This document shows, piece by piece, positions 9,279-22,800 of a stretch of 64,000 bases of DNA. A program made the position numbers and the translations under genes. Positions within the stretch are counted from its first letter, which is position 1. Every line of letters starts with the position of its first letter. The notes beneath the pieces were generated by a model, which was given only the letters and a program-made list of their open reading frames with translations, made no database searches and was not told the origin of the DNA. Origin of the DNA: Pomphorhynchus laevis (taxonomy: Eukaryota; Acanthocephala; Palaeacanthocephala; Echinorhynchida; Pomphorhynchidae); the NCBI GenBank assembly GCA_012934845.2, contig WNNJ02003776.1, forward strand, positions 62,001-126,000. The letters run 5' to 3'.

Positions 9279-12200
9279 CATTCTTCCCCTACATAATAGT
9301 TTGAAAGATAAGCAGGTTGACCTCGCTGTCTTTTACTTCTTCGTACCTCGTTGTTAGATTGGTTGACTTGAGTAGTAATCCTCTGCCTATCCAAATTCAA
9401 GTTTGATTGGGTTGATGTAGCTTCTTCTTTGCTATTTCCGTCCATTGCTTGGGAGGAGGCTTCCTCAAAGTTTGATAAGTTAAGATCTTGGCTTATGGAT
9501 GTCGTTGTTGGATGTAGGAATTCCTTTTGGTTAGTATTGTTCGACTCTGCTAATGTCGTTCCATCTTCTGGCCCGAACCACGACAATAATAGTTGATCTT
9601 CAGGGCAATGTGCTAAGTCCCGCGTTGAAACCGTGGAAACGTGCCCACTTTTTAGTTGTATTCTAGCGTAGTGCTGGTTCGATTCTAGCAACAGTGCTTC
9701 TTGTACCACATTGTCTCCTTTATTACGACAACGAACCAGAACCGGCCCCAAATTTAAAAGCCAACTTGGTAGCGAACGGCCTGTTGAAGATCCTCGGTCG
9801 TACTTGAACATACGTTCATGAGGCGTTGCGTTGGTAGATGTACACAGCAAACACCGAATTGAGTTCAGCACAGAAGGCAAAACTGACGCCCAAGACTGTA
9901 TTGGTAATTTCGCATCCAACACCGATAACTGAATTCCACGCCATATCGTTCCATTTAATCGCTCACATTGGCCATTGCCCCGCGGATTGTAAGAAGAAGT
10001 TTGGCTTGTAGCAATCCCAAGTGAAGATGTAAACACTTTGAATTCGCGTGACACAAAAGCGCTTCCTCGGTCTGAGTGCAAATATTTCGGCGTCCCAAAA
10101 AGGTAGAAAAGCTGCTTTAAGCATGTTATAACTGATTCGGCAGAAGTATCGCAACACGGAAATGCCCATGGAAACCTTGAAAACTCATCGACGACCGTCA
10201 GTATATATTTTGCGTTTGTTTTACTGGGAAGTGGAACCTTGAAGTCGATTGACAAACGTTCAAACGGTTGAAGTGATTTGATTGAGACGCTGGTGGGAGG
10301 ACAATAGAATCTCGGCTTTATCTTTGCACATGTTGAACAAGAGTTTACAACTTCCCGTATATCACTTAAAGAAAATGGCAAATTCTTTGCCCTGATAATG
10401 CCACAATCTTGTCTGACCAGGATGACATAGTGAACGGTGTAATTTTATTAAGTCGGATTGAGAAGTCGTTACGCCGGAGCATGCTAGTCGTGATAAAGCG
10501 TCCGCTGCTACGTTGTCAACGCCGGGACGATAAATGATCTCAAAGCGAAATTGGGATAACTCTAATCGCCAGCGTTCATTTTTTTCATTTTGTATCCTAT
10601 TCGAATGTGAAGACATCATAGAAGCAACTGATCTTTAATCTGTAATAATTCGAAATGGACGTCCAATGAGGTAGTGACGCCATTCTTTAAGAGCTTTAAT
10701 TATCGCCAGAGCTTCTAATTCAATCGCTGGATTGCGCTTTTCATGTTTGGACAGTACTCGCGAAAAAAAGCAACTGGTCTACCACGCTGGCTCAAGGTAG
10801 CCGCTATCGCTACTTTTGATGCATCTGTCTCTACTTCAAACGGTAAATTTTCATCTATACACGAACGGCAGGCACACATTAAAGCTGCTTTTATATCCTT
10901 CAAGCTCTTCATTGCAGATTCACCCATGGGAAAATTTGTCTCTGTAGCAAAATCTTGAACGCGGTGCGCAAAACCAGGTATCCAGCGACAATAGTAAGTT
11001 AACAACCCCCGCAGATGGGAATGTTCGGTTGCATCCGTCGGATTCTTGAGCTCGAAGATTGGTCTAGTTCGTCGTGGGTCGGGCTTAATCATTCCGTTCT
11101 CAATACGCTGTCCCAAAACGCTTATTGACTTGGATACGAACACACTCTTGGTTTCGTTTAATGTTAGATGGTATTTTCTTGCCTTGGCTAAGAATTTCTG
11201 GAGGTTTGCGTTATGCTCTTCCCTATTCTTTCCTGCAATTAAAATGTCGTCGAGATACGAAAAGACGCCAGACAATGCTTCTCTGTCAATTAAACTATTC
11301 ATGATGCGCTGGAACACTGCTACACCGTTTGTGAGCCCGAAAGGCACTCGTTTGTATTAATAAAGGCCTCCAGCAGCCTCGAAAGCGGTGAACTCTTTTT
11401 CGGATTGTAAAATAGGTAGCTGATTGTAGGCATCTTTCATATCCACGCATGAGAATATTCGATAGTTCGAAAGCTTGTCTATTAAATCATCCGTTCGTGG
11501 CAAGGGAAATGCGTCGAGCAATGTGAATCGATTGATCGTCCGTGAATAGTCGATCACCATTCTTTGTTTTCCCTGAGAATTTGTAACTTTTTTTTGCAAT
11601 GGACGAATATCGATACTCCTATGTTCAAATAACGGATGTGGTTCAACATGCATTGCTTCCAAGGCCCCAATAACAATCGGTGCATGCATTCATCCAAACT
11701 CCAGTGCAAGATGCTTGAAACGCCTGAGTAAAGGATGGCCCAAATTTACATCAGCACAAAGGTTGTCTAGAACAAAACACTTGACACCATAATATTTTTC
11801 GCCCATTAGCTCCAAATCGAGAGCAACAGTTTCCCTCAAAACGCTTTGAAAAGAAGACGATGCCATCCGAGCAATTTCGTAACACTTAGTAGTTGACCGT
11901 TTACAACGTTTTATCATGTTTGACGATATAAAATTTGAACTGCTACCAGTATCTATCAGAGCATTCATTTTGATACCGTAAGCCATTATAGAAACCATGG
12001 CGTTCTTGAGACCCGGAGAAGAAAGCTGTGAAATTTGAGCAATCTCTATTGAATTCAAGTCAATCGAATTGCGCTTCCTGGACATGCACATTTTGGCAAA
12101 ATGACCAACTTTTTGACACGATCGGCATTTAACTTTTAGCGCCGGGCATTGGGCTCGAGGATGTTTTGCATTTCCACAGAAGAAACAAGATTGACGGGTA

Positions 12201-12839
12201 GCATTAACTTGAATTGCCGGAGAGTCGTCCGTCATATTTTCACTACTAGCTGCAACATTAATAGGATCCATCATTTGCACAGGTTGACAAGAGTACGAGT
12301 TAGCTTGTAATTCGGCCTGTTCAAGCGATCGAGCAGCTTGATAAGCGTCGTCCAGCGAAAGCTTTGACCGCTCCAATAAACGTTGACGGATGCTCGAAGA
12401 AGCCAACCCTCGAATAAACGAATCGCGAACGTACTCATCGTGATAACGCTTCGTATTTACATCCTCAAAATCACATGATTTTGATAAGTGCTGTAGTTTA
12501 TGTAGAAACTGATCAATGGTTTGTGGATAAGCTTGCTTGTACGTTGACAAAACGTGTCGTTGAAACACCACATTGCGCGGATTTACGAACAAAGCCTCTA
12601 AAGCAAGCATTGCATCTGGAAATATTTCGATAGACTCGATGTATCGAAACAGATCTGCACTGATCAGGTTCGTTAATAGTGGCATTTTATGCTCTTCTCT
12701 AAGATCGGGAATACAAGAAAGAAACGCATTTAATCGAGTTTTCCAATGCCTCCACTGTGTTTCTGAATCCGTCGAATCCTTTGACAATGAAAGCACATCT
12801 GGTTTAAACAGCTTGTCCACAACAAATTGATAAATAAAT

Positions 12840-12958
12840 TGTCGTAATGTAAACGAAGTCTAAACCAAAGAGGTTTTATTTATGAATCTAGAAAACAATT
12901 AGTTTATAAAAACAGTTATAGATACTCATGTCAATTAGAGATTATTTACTATATACCA
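12840..12958 (-). repeat. 5' LTR of Gypsy-2
   Basis: This is the partner of 9160-9278. The gag start codon lies about 20 bases inside it, so the leader is very short. The LTR is unusually short for the group at 119 bp. Confidence 0.9.
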
Positions 12959-12959
12959 C

Positions 12960-13911
12960 GCAGGTCCCGATGATATTCACCCCCCAACTTCTTAAGTTAC
13001 TTGTTCCTGTTCTGGCTGAGCCATTAGCCTCCATATTTAAGCTGTGCTCGCGCATCTCTAAGTTACCTGGTGCCTGGAAAAAAAGCGATTGTAGTACCAA
13101 TTTATAAAAATAGTGAACAAGATGATCCCAAATACTATAGGGAAATAAGTCTAACTATTGTTGTACGCAAAGTGCTTGAGCGCATACTAAACAGACGCAT
13201 ATATGATCATTTGAGTTCGCTGAGAATTCTCAATAATGCACAGCATGGATTTCGCCCTCGGCGTTCATGTCTTACAAACTTATTACATGCTCGTGAAGAT
13301 TGGGTTGGACATGTTGCTAACGGGTACTGTATCGACGTAATATTTCTTGACTTTAGTCGGGCTTTTGATAGGGTGCCCCACAAAATGCTAATTTCCACCC
13401 TTGAGTCTTATAAAGTCAATCGCTCCATTATAAGCTGAATTCAAGATTTTCTTAAAGATAGATCCCTTGCTGTTCGTGTAGGTCAATGCCTATCGTCTTA
13501 TCGTCCTATCACCTCAGGAGTACCACAGGGATCAGTCTTAGGACCCTTGTTGTTTAACATATTTATAAATCAGCTACTAGATTTAATTGAGGATTGTAGT
13601 GTTTTAGCTTTTGCCGACGATGTAAAGGTATGGAAATTGATTAAAACCAACAAGGATCGAAATGACTTTCAAAATATCCTAAACATTGTTTATCGATGGT
13701 CTTTAAACACTGGAATTTCATTGAATATTAAAAAGTGTGCACATATGAGATTAGGTCATAGCAATGTGAGTCAAGAATATTTTATTGGCGATGAGTTTGT
13801 TGTTTGCACGCAATCCATTCTAGATCTTGGTATAATTGTTCAAAACAATCTGAAAACACGTGCTAACACTGATAGGTTTTGTATCGCAGCAAGAAGAATA
13901 ACCTATATTCT
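12960..13911 (+). pseudogene. CR1-A ORF2 part 3: reverse transcriptase
   Basis: After the Gypsy-2 insertion the LINE resumes with GPDDIHPQLL. RT motifs follow: an AIVVPIYKN block, LRILNNAQHGFRPRRSCLTN, VIFLDFSRAFDRVPHKML, SGVPQGSVLGPLLFNIFIN and VLAFADDVKVWK (FADD box), then the thumb region LNIKKCAHMRLG. The order is that of CR1/L2 LINE RTs, and it is similar to CR1-B and CR1-C. Frameshifts and a stop near 13436 break it. A 3' scrap of LINE-D begins at 13912. Confidence 0.85.
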
Positions 13912-14083
13912 GCCCATTCATATACGCTAATCAACTTCCCTGCCGTGCTTCAAACGCCAAATCCTATCCCATTTAAACAATTTATCTGCTTGACTTCTCA
14001 TTTTTGTTTGTGGACTTGTAAGCGTGCAGCTTGTACGCATTTGCTACGTTAGATAAATTTGTATTATTTGTATTATTATTGTC
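13912..14083 (+). mobile_element. LINE-D 3' end scrap (5'-truncated insertion)
   Basis: About 170 bases match, on the plus strand, the 3' end of LINE-D copy 1 (34195-34370 read on the minus strand). Both share CCCATTCATATACGC at the left, the 3' stem-loop (14022-14038) and an AT-rich tail of TATT repeats. CR1-A coding sequence lies on both sides, so this is a short 5'-truncated LINE insertion. Confidence 0.85.
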
Positions 14084-14270
14084 AACTTTGAAGACCCATC
14101 TCCCTTTTGTGCTGTGTGTTTAAATAATGCTCTTATAAGACAGATATTAGAATATGTGTCGCCAGCAGTCTTTCCGTGTACGCGTACAGAACTTGATCAA
14201 TTAGAGCTTGTACTTCGACGGTTTCCGAAATTATGTCCTCAGGTACGATATCTTCCCTATGAGACACGAA
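14084..14270 (+). pseudogene. CR1-A ORF2 part 4: C-terminal tail
   Basis: The reading RQILEYVSPAVFPCTRTELD, followed by LELVLRRFPKLCPQVRYLPYE, aligns by eye with the CR1-B tail YCVQAVFPYTKKEFNRLES. It ends at about 14270, where a different LINE tail begins. Confidence 0.7.
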
Positions 14271-14360
14271 ATGAAACATGATTTAGATTTTTTAGATTTT
14301 TTGTTGTTGTGGTCATGTAAGCGTGCGCCTGCACGCATTTGCCACGTAAAAATAAATCGT
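14271..14360 (+). mobile_element. LINE-D-related 3' tail
   Basis: This short stretch holds the family stem-loop GCGTGC-GCCT-GCACGC (14321-14336) followed by ATTTGCCACGTAA. The same tail closes LINE-D copy 2 at 49588-49620. Coding sequence is too short to recognise upstream of it. Confidence 0.65.
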
Positions 14361-17300
14361 TTTTTGCCTTGAAGAAAACTTTTCAAAAAGATACAAGTGA
14401 TGTATTTCTCCGTCAAAAACTTCGCAGTCTACGACTAGAATCATCCCAAAGAATAGACCAATAATCCTAGTTCTAGAATCGCTGGATAAGCAACTCACAT
14501 TTAAAGCTGCATCAGCAGAGGAACATCGTGACTTGTTTTTACGTGATACGTTTTTGGTAGGAATCGTTTCACAAACCATTCGCGAGCGATTATAAGAGAT
14601 TTAAATTCTAATCAAAGACAAGGCGTATAAACTTGCGAGTGTGATTGAGTCTGCTCATCATCAGGCATTATTTTTCAAAGATCTCAGTAAATCATCGTAC
14701 GAAATGACAGATGAGATACCTTCAATTAATAAAGTCGACACTCTATTACTATCTGATGATTGTGAATACAGAACATTCAATAGTAGTTGTGCTGCAATTC
14801 AAAATTATCAAAATCTATTTGTGCGGGAATTCGAAACATTCACGTTCTAGTTGCCCAGCTCGTGATGTACACTGCCGAAAATGTAAGAAACATGGTCACT
14901 TTGCGAAGGTCTGTCGGTTAAAACATTCAGTATCGTCGGCCGTTATAGTTACAATTTTATCGATCGAAACCACTTAAGAAAGTTTAGCTAAGCCAAGAGT
15001 ATACGAAATAACAATTAATTGTGGAGCTTGTCATGCATTATTTGACAGTGGAAGTGCAATTAATCTAATCTGAAGTGATGTGGTTAAGGCGTGTCAGCTT
15101 ATCGAGCAATCGTCGAACATAAACATCAGTATGACCTCGTCAATGCACAAATGCTCATCGAAAAGCATGGTATTTTGCAGTTTGTTTTAAGGTGCTATAC
15201 TGACATTCGTGTGTTCCTCGTCCCAACCGTGGTTACCTACGTGATCCTCGGAATGCCCGTCATTAATTTTCATTCTGCTATAACGATGAAGTTAAATGTG
15301 AACGAACCTCGACTTGAAGTGAATTCAGTTATGAAGATCTAATCACCATTATTTTTACATTTAACTAGTGATATAGGTCTGATTGCGTCCCCTCCAGTAG
15401 ACGAAACTCCGAAGACCAAGCATTTATTCTAACAGAGATAAAAGGACTTTTACAGGACAATATCATCGAGGCGAGCAATTCGCCATTGCGAGCACAAGTT
15501 GTGTTGTTCAAGTAAAAACAAAAGACGCGGATGATTGTCGATTATAGTCAGACAATCAACAAATTTACCTTGTTAGACGGTTTTCCGCTGCCCAGAATCG
15601 ATGATATAATTGGCAACCTTTCATCTTATCGTGTATTTAGCCGCCTAGATCTCTGACGCGCTTACTATCAAATTCCCGATTCGCAATAAAGACAGGAAAT
15701 ACAGGTTTCGAAGCAGCTGGAAAACCTTTTTAATGCAGATGTATGCCTTTTGGTTTAACGAATGCCACTGCGGTTTTCCAGCGTGTAATGCCACAAATAA
15801 TCGAGGGTAAATGTCTCGAAGCTACATTCTGTTATTTTGACTATGTCGTGAATGCTGGAAAAACAAAATATGATCACAAACGAAATCTGGATCGTTTCAA
15901 TCAAGATGTGAGAAAATATAACCTAGAGTTGAATATTGATAAATGTGTTTTCGAAGTTACTAATATCTGCATTTTAGCGTATCATATTGAAAATGGCACA
16001 ATTTCTCCTGATCAAAGTCGCGTACAGCCTGTCATGATGCTATCCGAACCTACAAACTCTACTGAACTAAAACGCGTACTCGGCCTATTCGCACACTGTT
16101 AAAAGTGGATAAATAAATTTTCAACGATCATGCATCTCTTAGCAAATACCAAATTACCGTTATCGACAGATGCACGCAATAGCTTCTCCACGTTAAAGCA
16201 ACGCTTATCATGCACCACACATTCGTCAATTAATCATTCTAAGCATTTTCTGTTGGAAACTGACGCGACTGACTGTGCGATTGGCGCTACTATCTCGCAA
16301 AACCACAAACCTGTAGCGTTCTTCTCTAGAACACTTGATAAAAGTGCCAAACGCTACGCTTATGTCGAAAAAGAGGCATTATCAATAATATAAGCTGTTC
16401 ACTTTTGGCGACATTACCTAACAGGACGATTATTCACGATTATAACCGACCAACGAGCAGTATCGTACATATTTACTCAAACCGGTCGTAATAAAATTAA
16501 AAATGATAGGATGGAACGATGGCGTTTGGAATTGTCACAATACTGTTTGAGATTTCATATCGCCCGGAACGAGAAAATGTCGCTATTGATGCATTCTCAC
16601 GCTGTTATGTGAACAATGTATATGATGTTATGTCCACCCTTAGGAACCTTCATAAAACCCAGTGCCATCCAGGAGTCACAAGAATGTGGCATTTCGTTCA
16701 AACGCAAAATTTACCATATTCAATAGCGATGTACGTCAAATAACACGAGAATGTGAAAGTGATGCTGTTTTGAAGCCTCATGTTCACAAACCATTTACTG
16801 GTTCACCTATTAAATCAAATCGGCTTATCGAACGCCTAGCTATGGATGTTAAAGGTCCTTTACCTAATTTTAACGAAACAAGTTTCTGCTCGTAATAATG
16901 GATGAATATAGCAGATTCTATTTGCCTTTGCTTGTGTCGACACTTCATCCGATACAGTAATCCGTTGTCTGAAACAAATATTCTCAATTTTCGGTTTTTA
17001 GGAAACTATTCATGCGGACAGAGGAACGTCTTTCACCTCAATACAATTTCGTCGTTACCTACAACAAAAAGCAATATGTTTGTCTCACTCAACACCATAT
17101 CACCCTTCATCAAATGGACAAATAGAGAAATATAATGACATAATCTAAATTCAATTTTGTTACGTCTACACGACTCTGGCTTGAATAGTGATAGATAGCA
17201 AACAATCCTCCCAGAAGCTTTACAGTCAGTACGGTCATTGCTTTGTACGACAACAAATTCGATGCCCCATTCGATATTATTTAAATTTAGACGAAAGACA

Positions 17301-17840
17301 GAAAGCGGAACCCCTATGGCAGAATGGCTAGTGAATTCAGACGAAGTGTTCGTTAAGCGTTTTAAAAGCAAAAAAAAACTATGATGCACCAGTTGAGCGC
17401 GCAAAATTAATTCATACAAGCCAACATTATGCCATCATCAAGAGAAGAAATGGGATTAAGGATACTATATCAACTCGATACTTATCAAGATAACCATACG
17501 CCACTAAAATAATCGATGATAATGAGGAGAAACACTCGGAACATGTATATTCAATCAATGATAATCATGTCAATGAAGAAACTCCGGAGTCGAGAGAAAA
17601 TAATATGAGCGATCCACTCGTACAAAGAGACTCAAATTTTAGTGACGGAAAAGAGTGCTTGAGAGAATCTCGTAAACTTAATGAATCTTTGGATGAATTT
17701 CCAACCATGAAATTTAGATAGTCTTCATGGAAAACCAAACGACCCGCATACCTATCTAAATATATCGCTAGGGTTAATGACATGTGATATATAGAGTTAA
17801 TTATTGTTGTTTTTAACATTTATATATATTTTGAATATAT
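14361..17840 (+). mobile_element. Fossil Ty3/Gypsy-like LTR element (Gypsy-3)
   Basis: Plus-strand parts appear in the order gag (about 14400-14830), double zinc knuckle (about 14840-14960, with CPARDVHCRKCKKHGHFAKVC being too long to be chance), retropepsin-like region (about 15000-15100, with the D-S-G-S-A box), RT (about 15400-16100, with PFGLTNATAVFQRVM), RNase H (about 16130-16640) and integrase (about 16650-17450). The 50690-52860 element on the other strand is the same family. No LTR pair was found; the right end meets PLE-2 near 17840. It is broken, with many breaks, and older than Gypsy-2. Confidence 0.85.
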
Positions 17841-19797
17841 CAAATCAGCTAAATAAGTATACGTATTTAATATAACTATAAAATAAACAAAACATAATAA
17901 TGCTAAATCAAAATTTAATAATTAAATAATAAAATAAATAATTGTTTTAAGATTTTTTATAATTTAAATCAAGTTAAAATAAAAAATTAAAATTCAAAAT
18001 AAACGTCATTTTATGAATTGACTAATAAATAACAGAGGTTGTATCAGAATAAGAATAAGAGGTCATCAGGAGAAACTGCTACGCTATCAGGTTTCAGGCC
18101 TCTAACTCCTCTACATAACATAGCAGCGGGGCCAAATGTATGCTAATGATGTATTTCCTCTGATAAAACTATCTAGTATCTTATTCCAATACAAAGTATA
18201 TTATTTATTATCCATCCATAAAAATTTGCCACTTAAGAGTTTAAATTTATTCTTTATATTATTGTGTTTATTTATATATTTTACTATTTTCTGCTTGATG
18301 TTATTTTTATAGTAACCTACTTTAAAATATGTATCTATTAAATTATTTAAATGATTTTGAAGAAAGCCAATATCATTACATATTGTTGCAATTCTTAAAA
18401 TTTCATTATTTAATGTATTATATTTTATATTATATAGTATGCATGAATGCTCATGCAAAAATATGTTTCTTGTAAATTTAAATATGTCATCTTTATGATA
18501 TAAATTAATAGTAGTTTTAGTTAATGTTAATTTAATGTTCATATCTAGATATACACCTTCTTTATCATTTATATTGGTTTTGTTAAGAATAAGGCTTTCT
18601 CGTTAAATGTGCGCACTAATTGAATAAAAATTATTAGAATTAAATACACATATATCATCAATGTATCGAAACACATATTTCATTTATTTATATAGTTTCG
18701 ATTTAGTTTTCACAGTTATGAACAAATTCATATTATATAAAGCTTACAAACAAGTTAACTATAATTTTTTACTTCTCTAAATATAGATGTCCCTACTTTT
18801 AAATAATTTTGATTTATCAAAATATTAAAAGATTCTATTAATTCAATTTTATCCGTATATTTATATTTACTTGATGGTTTAATCTTTGTTAGATAGGCGT
18901 TATAGTTATTATAACATATATATGTATATCCTTTTCTGAATATAAGATTAATTAAATTTACTAACGCTTCTTTAATATCTACTAAATCTAGATTTGTATA
19001 AAGCGTACTAAAATCGTATGTATTTTTATATTTTGAAAATTTATTACTTTTGTCTGTTCTAAAAATTCTTTTGCAGAATTAATACTGAAATAGTGTTTTA
19101 TACCAGTATTAATTTCGATTATCTTACAATATTTTTTGAAGTTTGCTTTTATTAGTTTAAGTATTTTATTCATATAGACAGAAAGTGGTTTTAATATATA
19201 TTTAAACGCACTACATATGAACCTAGGTTTTATTGAATTTTTATGTAATTTTTGATTCCGGGTATAGTTTTATTATCTGATTCAAGGTTTATACCCATTT
19301 ATCCATTATAGAACAGTGACTTGTAATAATTGCTTCTAAACTTAACTCACTTCGTTCATATGTTGGATTTACATTTAAATCATTAGAATTAACCTCTTTC
19401 ATTAGTATATCATAATATATCTTTTTGCATATGAAGACAAAGTTATTACTAGCTTTATCAATAGTTGTTATTATATAGTTATCCTTTAATTTAGTAAGTT
19501 CTGTATACATATCTTTATTCAATTTATCTTTCCTTTTATAATTGTTTGTTATTTTCATTTTATTTTTAATTTTATCAAATATATAATCTTTCCAAATGTT
19601 TATCTTAGATATATTCGAGCTTTCACTATTAATCAGTTTACTAAAGTAAGCATTTAAGTTATTATATAACGAATTGTAAATTTTATTTTTGTCGTTTTAT
19701 TATTTAATCTATATTTATACCCTTTTGATAGCAGATTTCTGAATTCACAATTTTCAATTAATTCTAGATTATGGGTACATATGTGTTCATTTTTTAT
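17841..19797 (-). pseudogene. PLE-2 copy 2, RT half and 3' UTR
   Basis: The RT core runs from about 19560 to 18540, with KLKDNYIITTIDKASNNF, STLYTNLDLVDIKEALVNL and RYIDDICVFNSNNF. The last 113 residues (18542-18201) include LHEHSCILYNIKYNTLNNEI and end at GKFLWMDNK. Beyond the stop there is about 350 bases of UTR carrying the conserved RNA fold at 18061-18126. Codon use is extremely AT-rich. The same C-terminus in copy 1 also lacks a nuclease, which supports an N-terminal position for GIY-YIG in this family. Confidence 0.8.
18061..18126 (-). ncRNA. Conserved pseudoknot candidate in PLE-2 3' UTR (copy 2)
   Basis: On the plus strand CTGCTACG (18076-18083) pairs with CATAGCAG (18119-18126); one pair becomes G-U relative to copy 1. 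Helix B pairs CCTCTAA (18100-18106 region) with the GAGGTC strand near 18058-18063, with one mismatch. GAAA and CTGATGA boxes are kept on the minus strand. Confidence 0.5.
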
Positions 19798-19823
19798 TAT
19801 TATTAATATTACAAGTTATAGCC

Positions 19824-22800
19824 TTAATTTACAATTTTAAAGAAAAAAACCTCACCAAGCCAGTTTTAATATTCAAAAAGTCACTAAATTATTCTTCATT
19901 GATTAAACATAAATCCCTTTGAGGACGATTTATAGCTGATCGAGCTCCACGGACACATCGAGAAGTCATCTTTGCAAGGATAACGCTGATGCCACTACGT
20001 AATCTGCTTATTTCATCGTTGTATGAGCTGTTATGACTCCTTGCCATGGAGCCCGCGATTCTCTTTAACAGGATTGCCGCTTCCGTACCCGCCCCTCCGA
20101 GCATCGAAAATACTACGGGAATAAATGACGCATGCTCTATGCTATTTACTCTCTCAAGATACTTCCTTTTCTTCCTTAGTTCATGATATTCGAAGCATGG
20201 TCCGATACTCTTACTGGAGTTAGAGGGAGCGTATGCGTTGAACACGCAGATATCAAGGAAAGTACACTCCGTTCTGTCTCCAAAGATTCCGGAACATGAT
20301 ATGTCAAGTCTCGCTTCACGATCAATAGTTGTACCGTAATTTTGGAAGCATATTTCATCATGCAGAGGGGATAGTTTTGGCTCGATTGCTACGTTACGAC
20401 AACATTCAGATAATCTATTCGCTAGAAAATCACGGACGGCATCGTGTCTCATTGATGGCAAGCCGCCTAAAGGGCACGAGAAAGTGTGTGATATCGAGTT
20501 TTGTTCTTTACATTGGCAGTATTTCGGTGATGAGGGATGGAGAAATCCGTATCTGGTGGCTAGTGCATCTTGAAAGACTGTATTACTTATTCTGGAAGAA
20601 TAACTGTTTGTTGGGTATGTTGACAACCACGAAGATGATCCAGATACTGATGCATGCTCGATGGCATTCTTGAGAGTAGGGTCGACCTGATTTATAATGT
20701 CATTGTGATTCATCCTTTCCGCTTTTAAACGGTTAGCACGAATTTCTTTACATAATCTGTTTTGATTATTTATTAGATCTAGCCCCGTAACGTCTCCTAA
20801 ACATGGCTCGCACACCATACGTGAAGCGTTATATTCTTGGTCTACTGAACGCATAGGGTCTTTAACGCCGATACCACCATCTCTCAAAGTCATGTTAAAC
20901 ACCCTCCATAGAACTTCATTTGTTTCAATGTCAATTCCAGTTAATTCAGTTATCATCGATCTTATCGATTGTGCCAGCGCCTCAAACCACTCAATCGAGC
21001 AATGGCATGACCGTTGCATATGTATCCATTTTTGTTGAAGAGATCTTATGAGAGCAACGAAAGCAATCTGTAGCTCTGAACGACCGATTTGTGTGAGACG
21101 AGTAACTGTCTCGATCAACGAACGTACATCAGATTGAATATGCTCTTTTACAAAGTCATCCTTTCCAATGGGAGACCCCAATATAGACACGCCATCCATG
21201 TCAACAGAAATTTGAAGATCATCAAATAAAGCGTGGAGCGTTTCAGCTATACATCCATTTCCGTATAGTCGACATTTCGCCGGATTAACGAAGAAACCAT
21301 ATGACGGTCCAATTTTTCGTAGCAGTTCAAACGCCATCTTCACTGTATCAGGATCACCCACCATATTGCCGTCATCAGCATACCAGCATTGGAGCACATC
21401 AGGATACTCCGCAGATATCTTTTGTATCATAGGAAGTGTAGCTGCAGCATAAGCAGACATCGATAAAACATCTCCCTGTGTAAATCCTTCTTGGGAGAGT
21501 ATGATTTCATTCCCAATTGTCAATGACGTCGGATTTCTATAAAGGTTTGACAGAACATTCGATAGCGCTGGGCATATTTGTGGCATGTTGGCCAGGGCAG
21601 TTTTTCTGTTGATTCGATTAAATGCATTATCTGCATCAATAGTCAAGACCACCGAATTTGGTTTACTCGATAACAAATCACGTAAGGCATGGACTACACA
21701 TTCAGTACCTGCGCGCTGACCAGCACAAAACTGTGTTTTACCGCATATCTGTTGTAGCTGTGGCCGTGCAACATCAAGTATGACTTTCGATACGATACGT
21801 CTTGAGACATCACCTATTCCAATTGGACGCACACCTGGATTCTTACTTAATGCAATAAGGCGGCTTGTCGTAAAAGCTTTGATCGACTCATCAGAAACTT
21901 CCTTAGTAGCGATTCGTTGAGCAAACAATGCTAGCGCATCCGCTAATTTTTGTGACTCCGTACCGAAATTCGAAAGCATTTCGGTCCATGCTTTTGCGTC
22001 CATTCCAGAAGGTCCTGCACTACCCTTTGTTCTCTTAGCAGCCTCAATTATTTTTGATCCGTCAATACTCTCGAAAGCAACTTGGTTGAAGTCATGTATT
22101 TCGGTTATTGGTTGAGTGACTAGTGCTTCCTCATGTATGTCAGCTGGTTGTGGATGCTTATCAATAAGTATCTGTCTCACTGATTTACCACATGTTAAAG
22201 TATCTAGGCCCATTGGCACGCCTTGTCCATACTCTGTCTTGATTAATTTCATCGCTGCCGTTATCTTACCATTGAGAACAAACTTCCGAAATAGCTTCGT
22301 TGTATCGTTGGTTATATTGTTGTGTGATTTTTTTACGTCAAGGCGCTGGAGATATCTAGCTTCGTTTAGTAGAGATGAGATGTCTCCAGAGGACCAGCTA
22401 GCGAGACGTCTTGCTAATAAAGCCTTGAGCTTTCGCGTATTCGAATATCCACTACGTTGTAGAACTAATTGACAAAGTGATATTGCACGTATGAGTGAAT
22501 CCGTGTTTGATGATGCTCCCTCATATATTCGAGTAAGTTCAGCGATGAAAATTTTCGATTCAGAACAACGTGGCAATCGAAACAGATTAGGTTTCCATAG
22601 AATTACCTCATCGTACACTTCATCCATTTGGACAGCCTTTTTGGTTGGAACGTCGGCAGACTCTGTGAAAATAAGGACATTATCGCCCTCTAGTGTAGGT
22701 ACTTCTAGTCGATTTGAGCAGTTCCTAGCAAGGCAGTCCATACACGATTTTCCAGACCTTGCGCATTTACACCCCTTGCAGCGTGCCGCTTGGCCATTGC

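Larger units (their letters stand above)
9159..12959 (-). mobile_element. Fossil Ty3/Gypsy LTR element (Gypsy-2) with both LTRs
   Basis: Two direct repeats of 119 bp (9160-9278 and 12840-12958) flank, on the minus strand, gag with a double zinc knuckle (about 12820-12080), a retropepsin-like region with LIDTGSSSNFI (about 12000-11700), RT (about 11680-11000), RNase H (about 11000-10600) and integrase with a zinc-binding region and core (about 10600-9270). The LTRs differ at about four positions, so the insertion is fairly young but not fresh. GCAGG at 9154-9158 and 12960-12964 is the likely 5-bp target duplication, with one uncertain base at each edge. It is inserted in CR1-A. It is broken, with a handful of breaks. 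No envelope gene was seen. Confidence 0.92.
2130..14270 (+). mobile_element. CR1/L2-like LINE CR1-A, old and split by nested insertions
   Basis: A single LINE can be followed through 2180-3571, 8763-9158, 12960-13911 and 14084-14270. The pieces give, in order, the end of ORF1, the APE endonuclease, the linker, the RT and the start of the C-terminal tail. It is interrupted by a PLE cluster, a Gypsy element and a LINE-D 3' scrap; each junction restores the LINE reading when the insert is skipped. The copy carries several stops and frameshifts, and its true 3' end is not seen: it meets another LINE tail near 14270. It is the oldest layer of the left third of the window. The 5' boundary is approximate. 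Confidence 0.8.
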
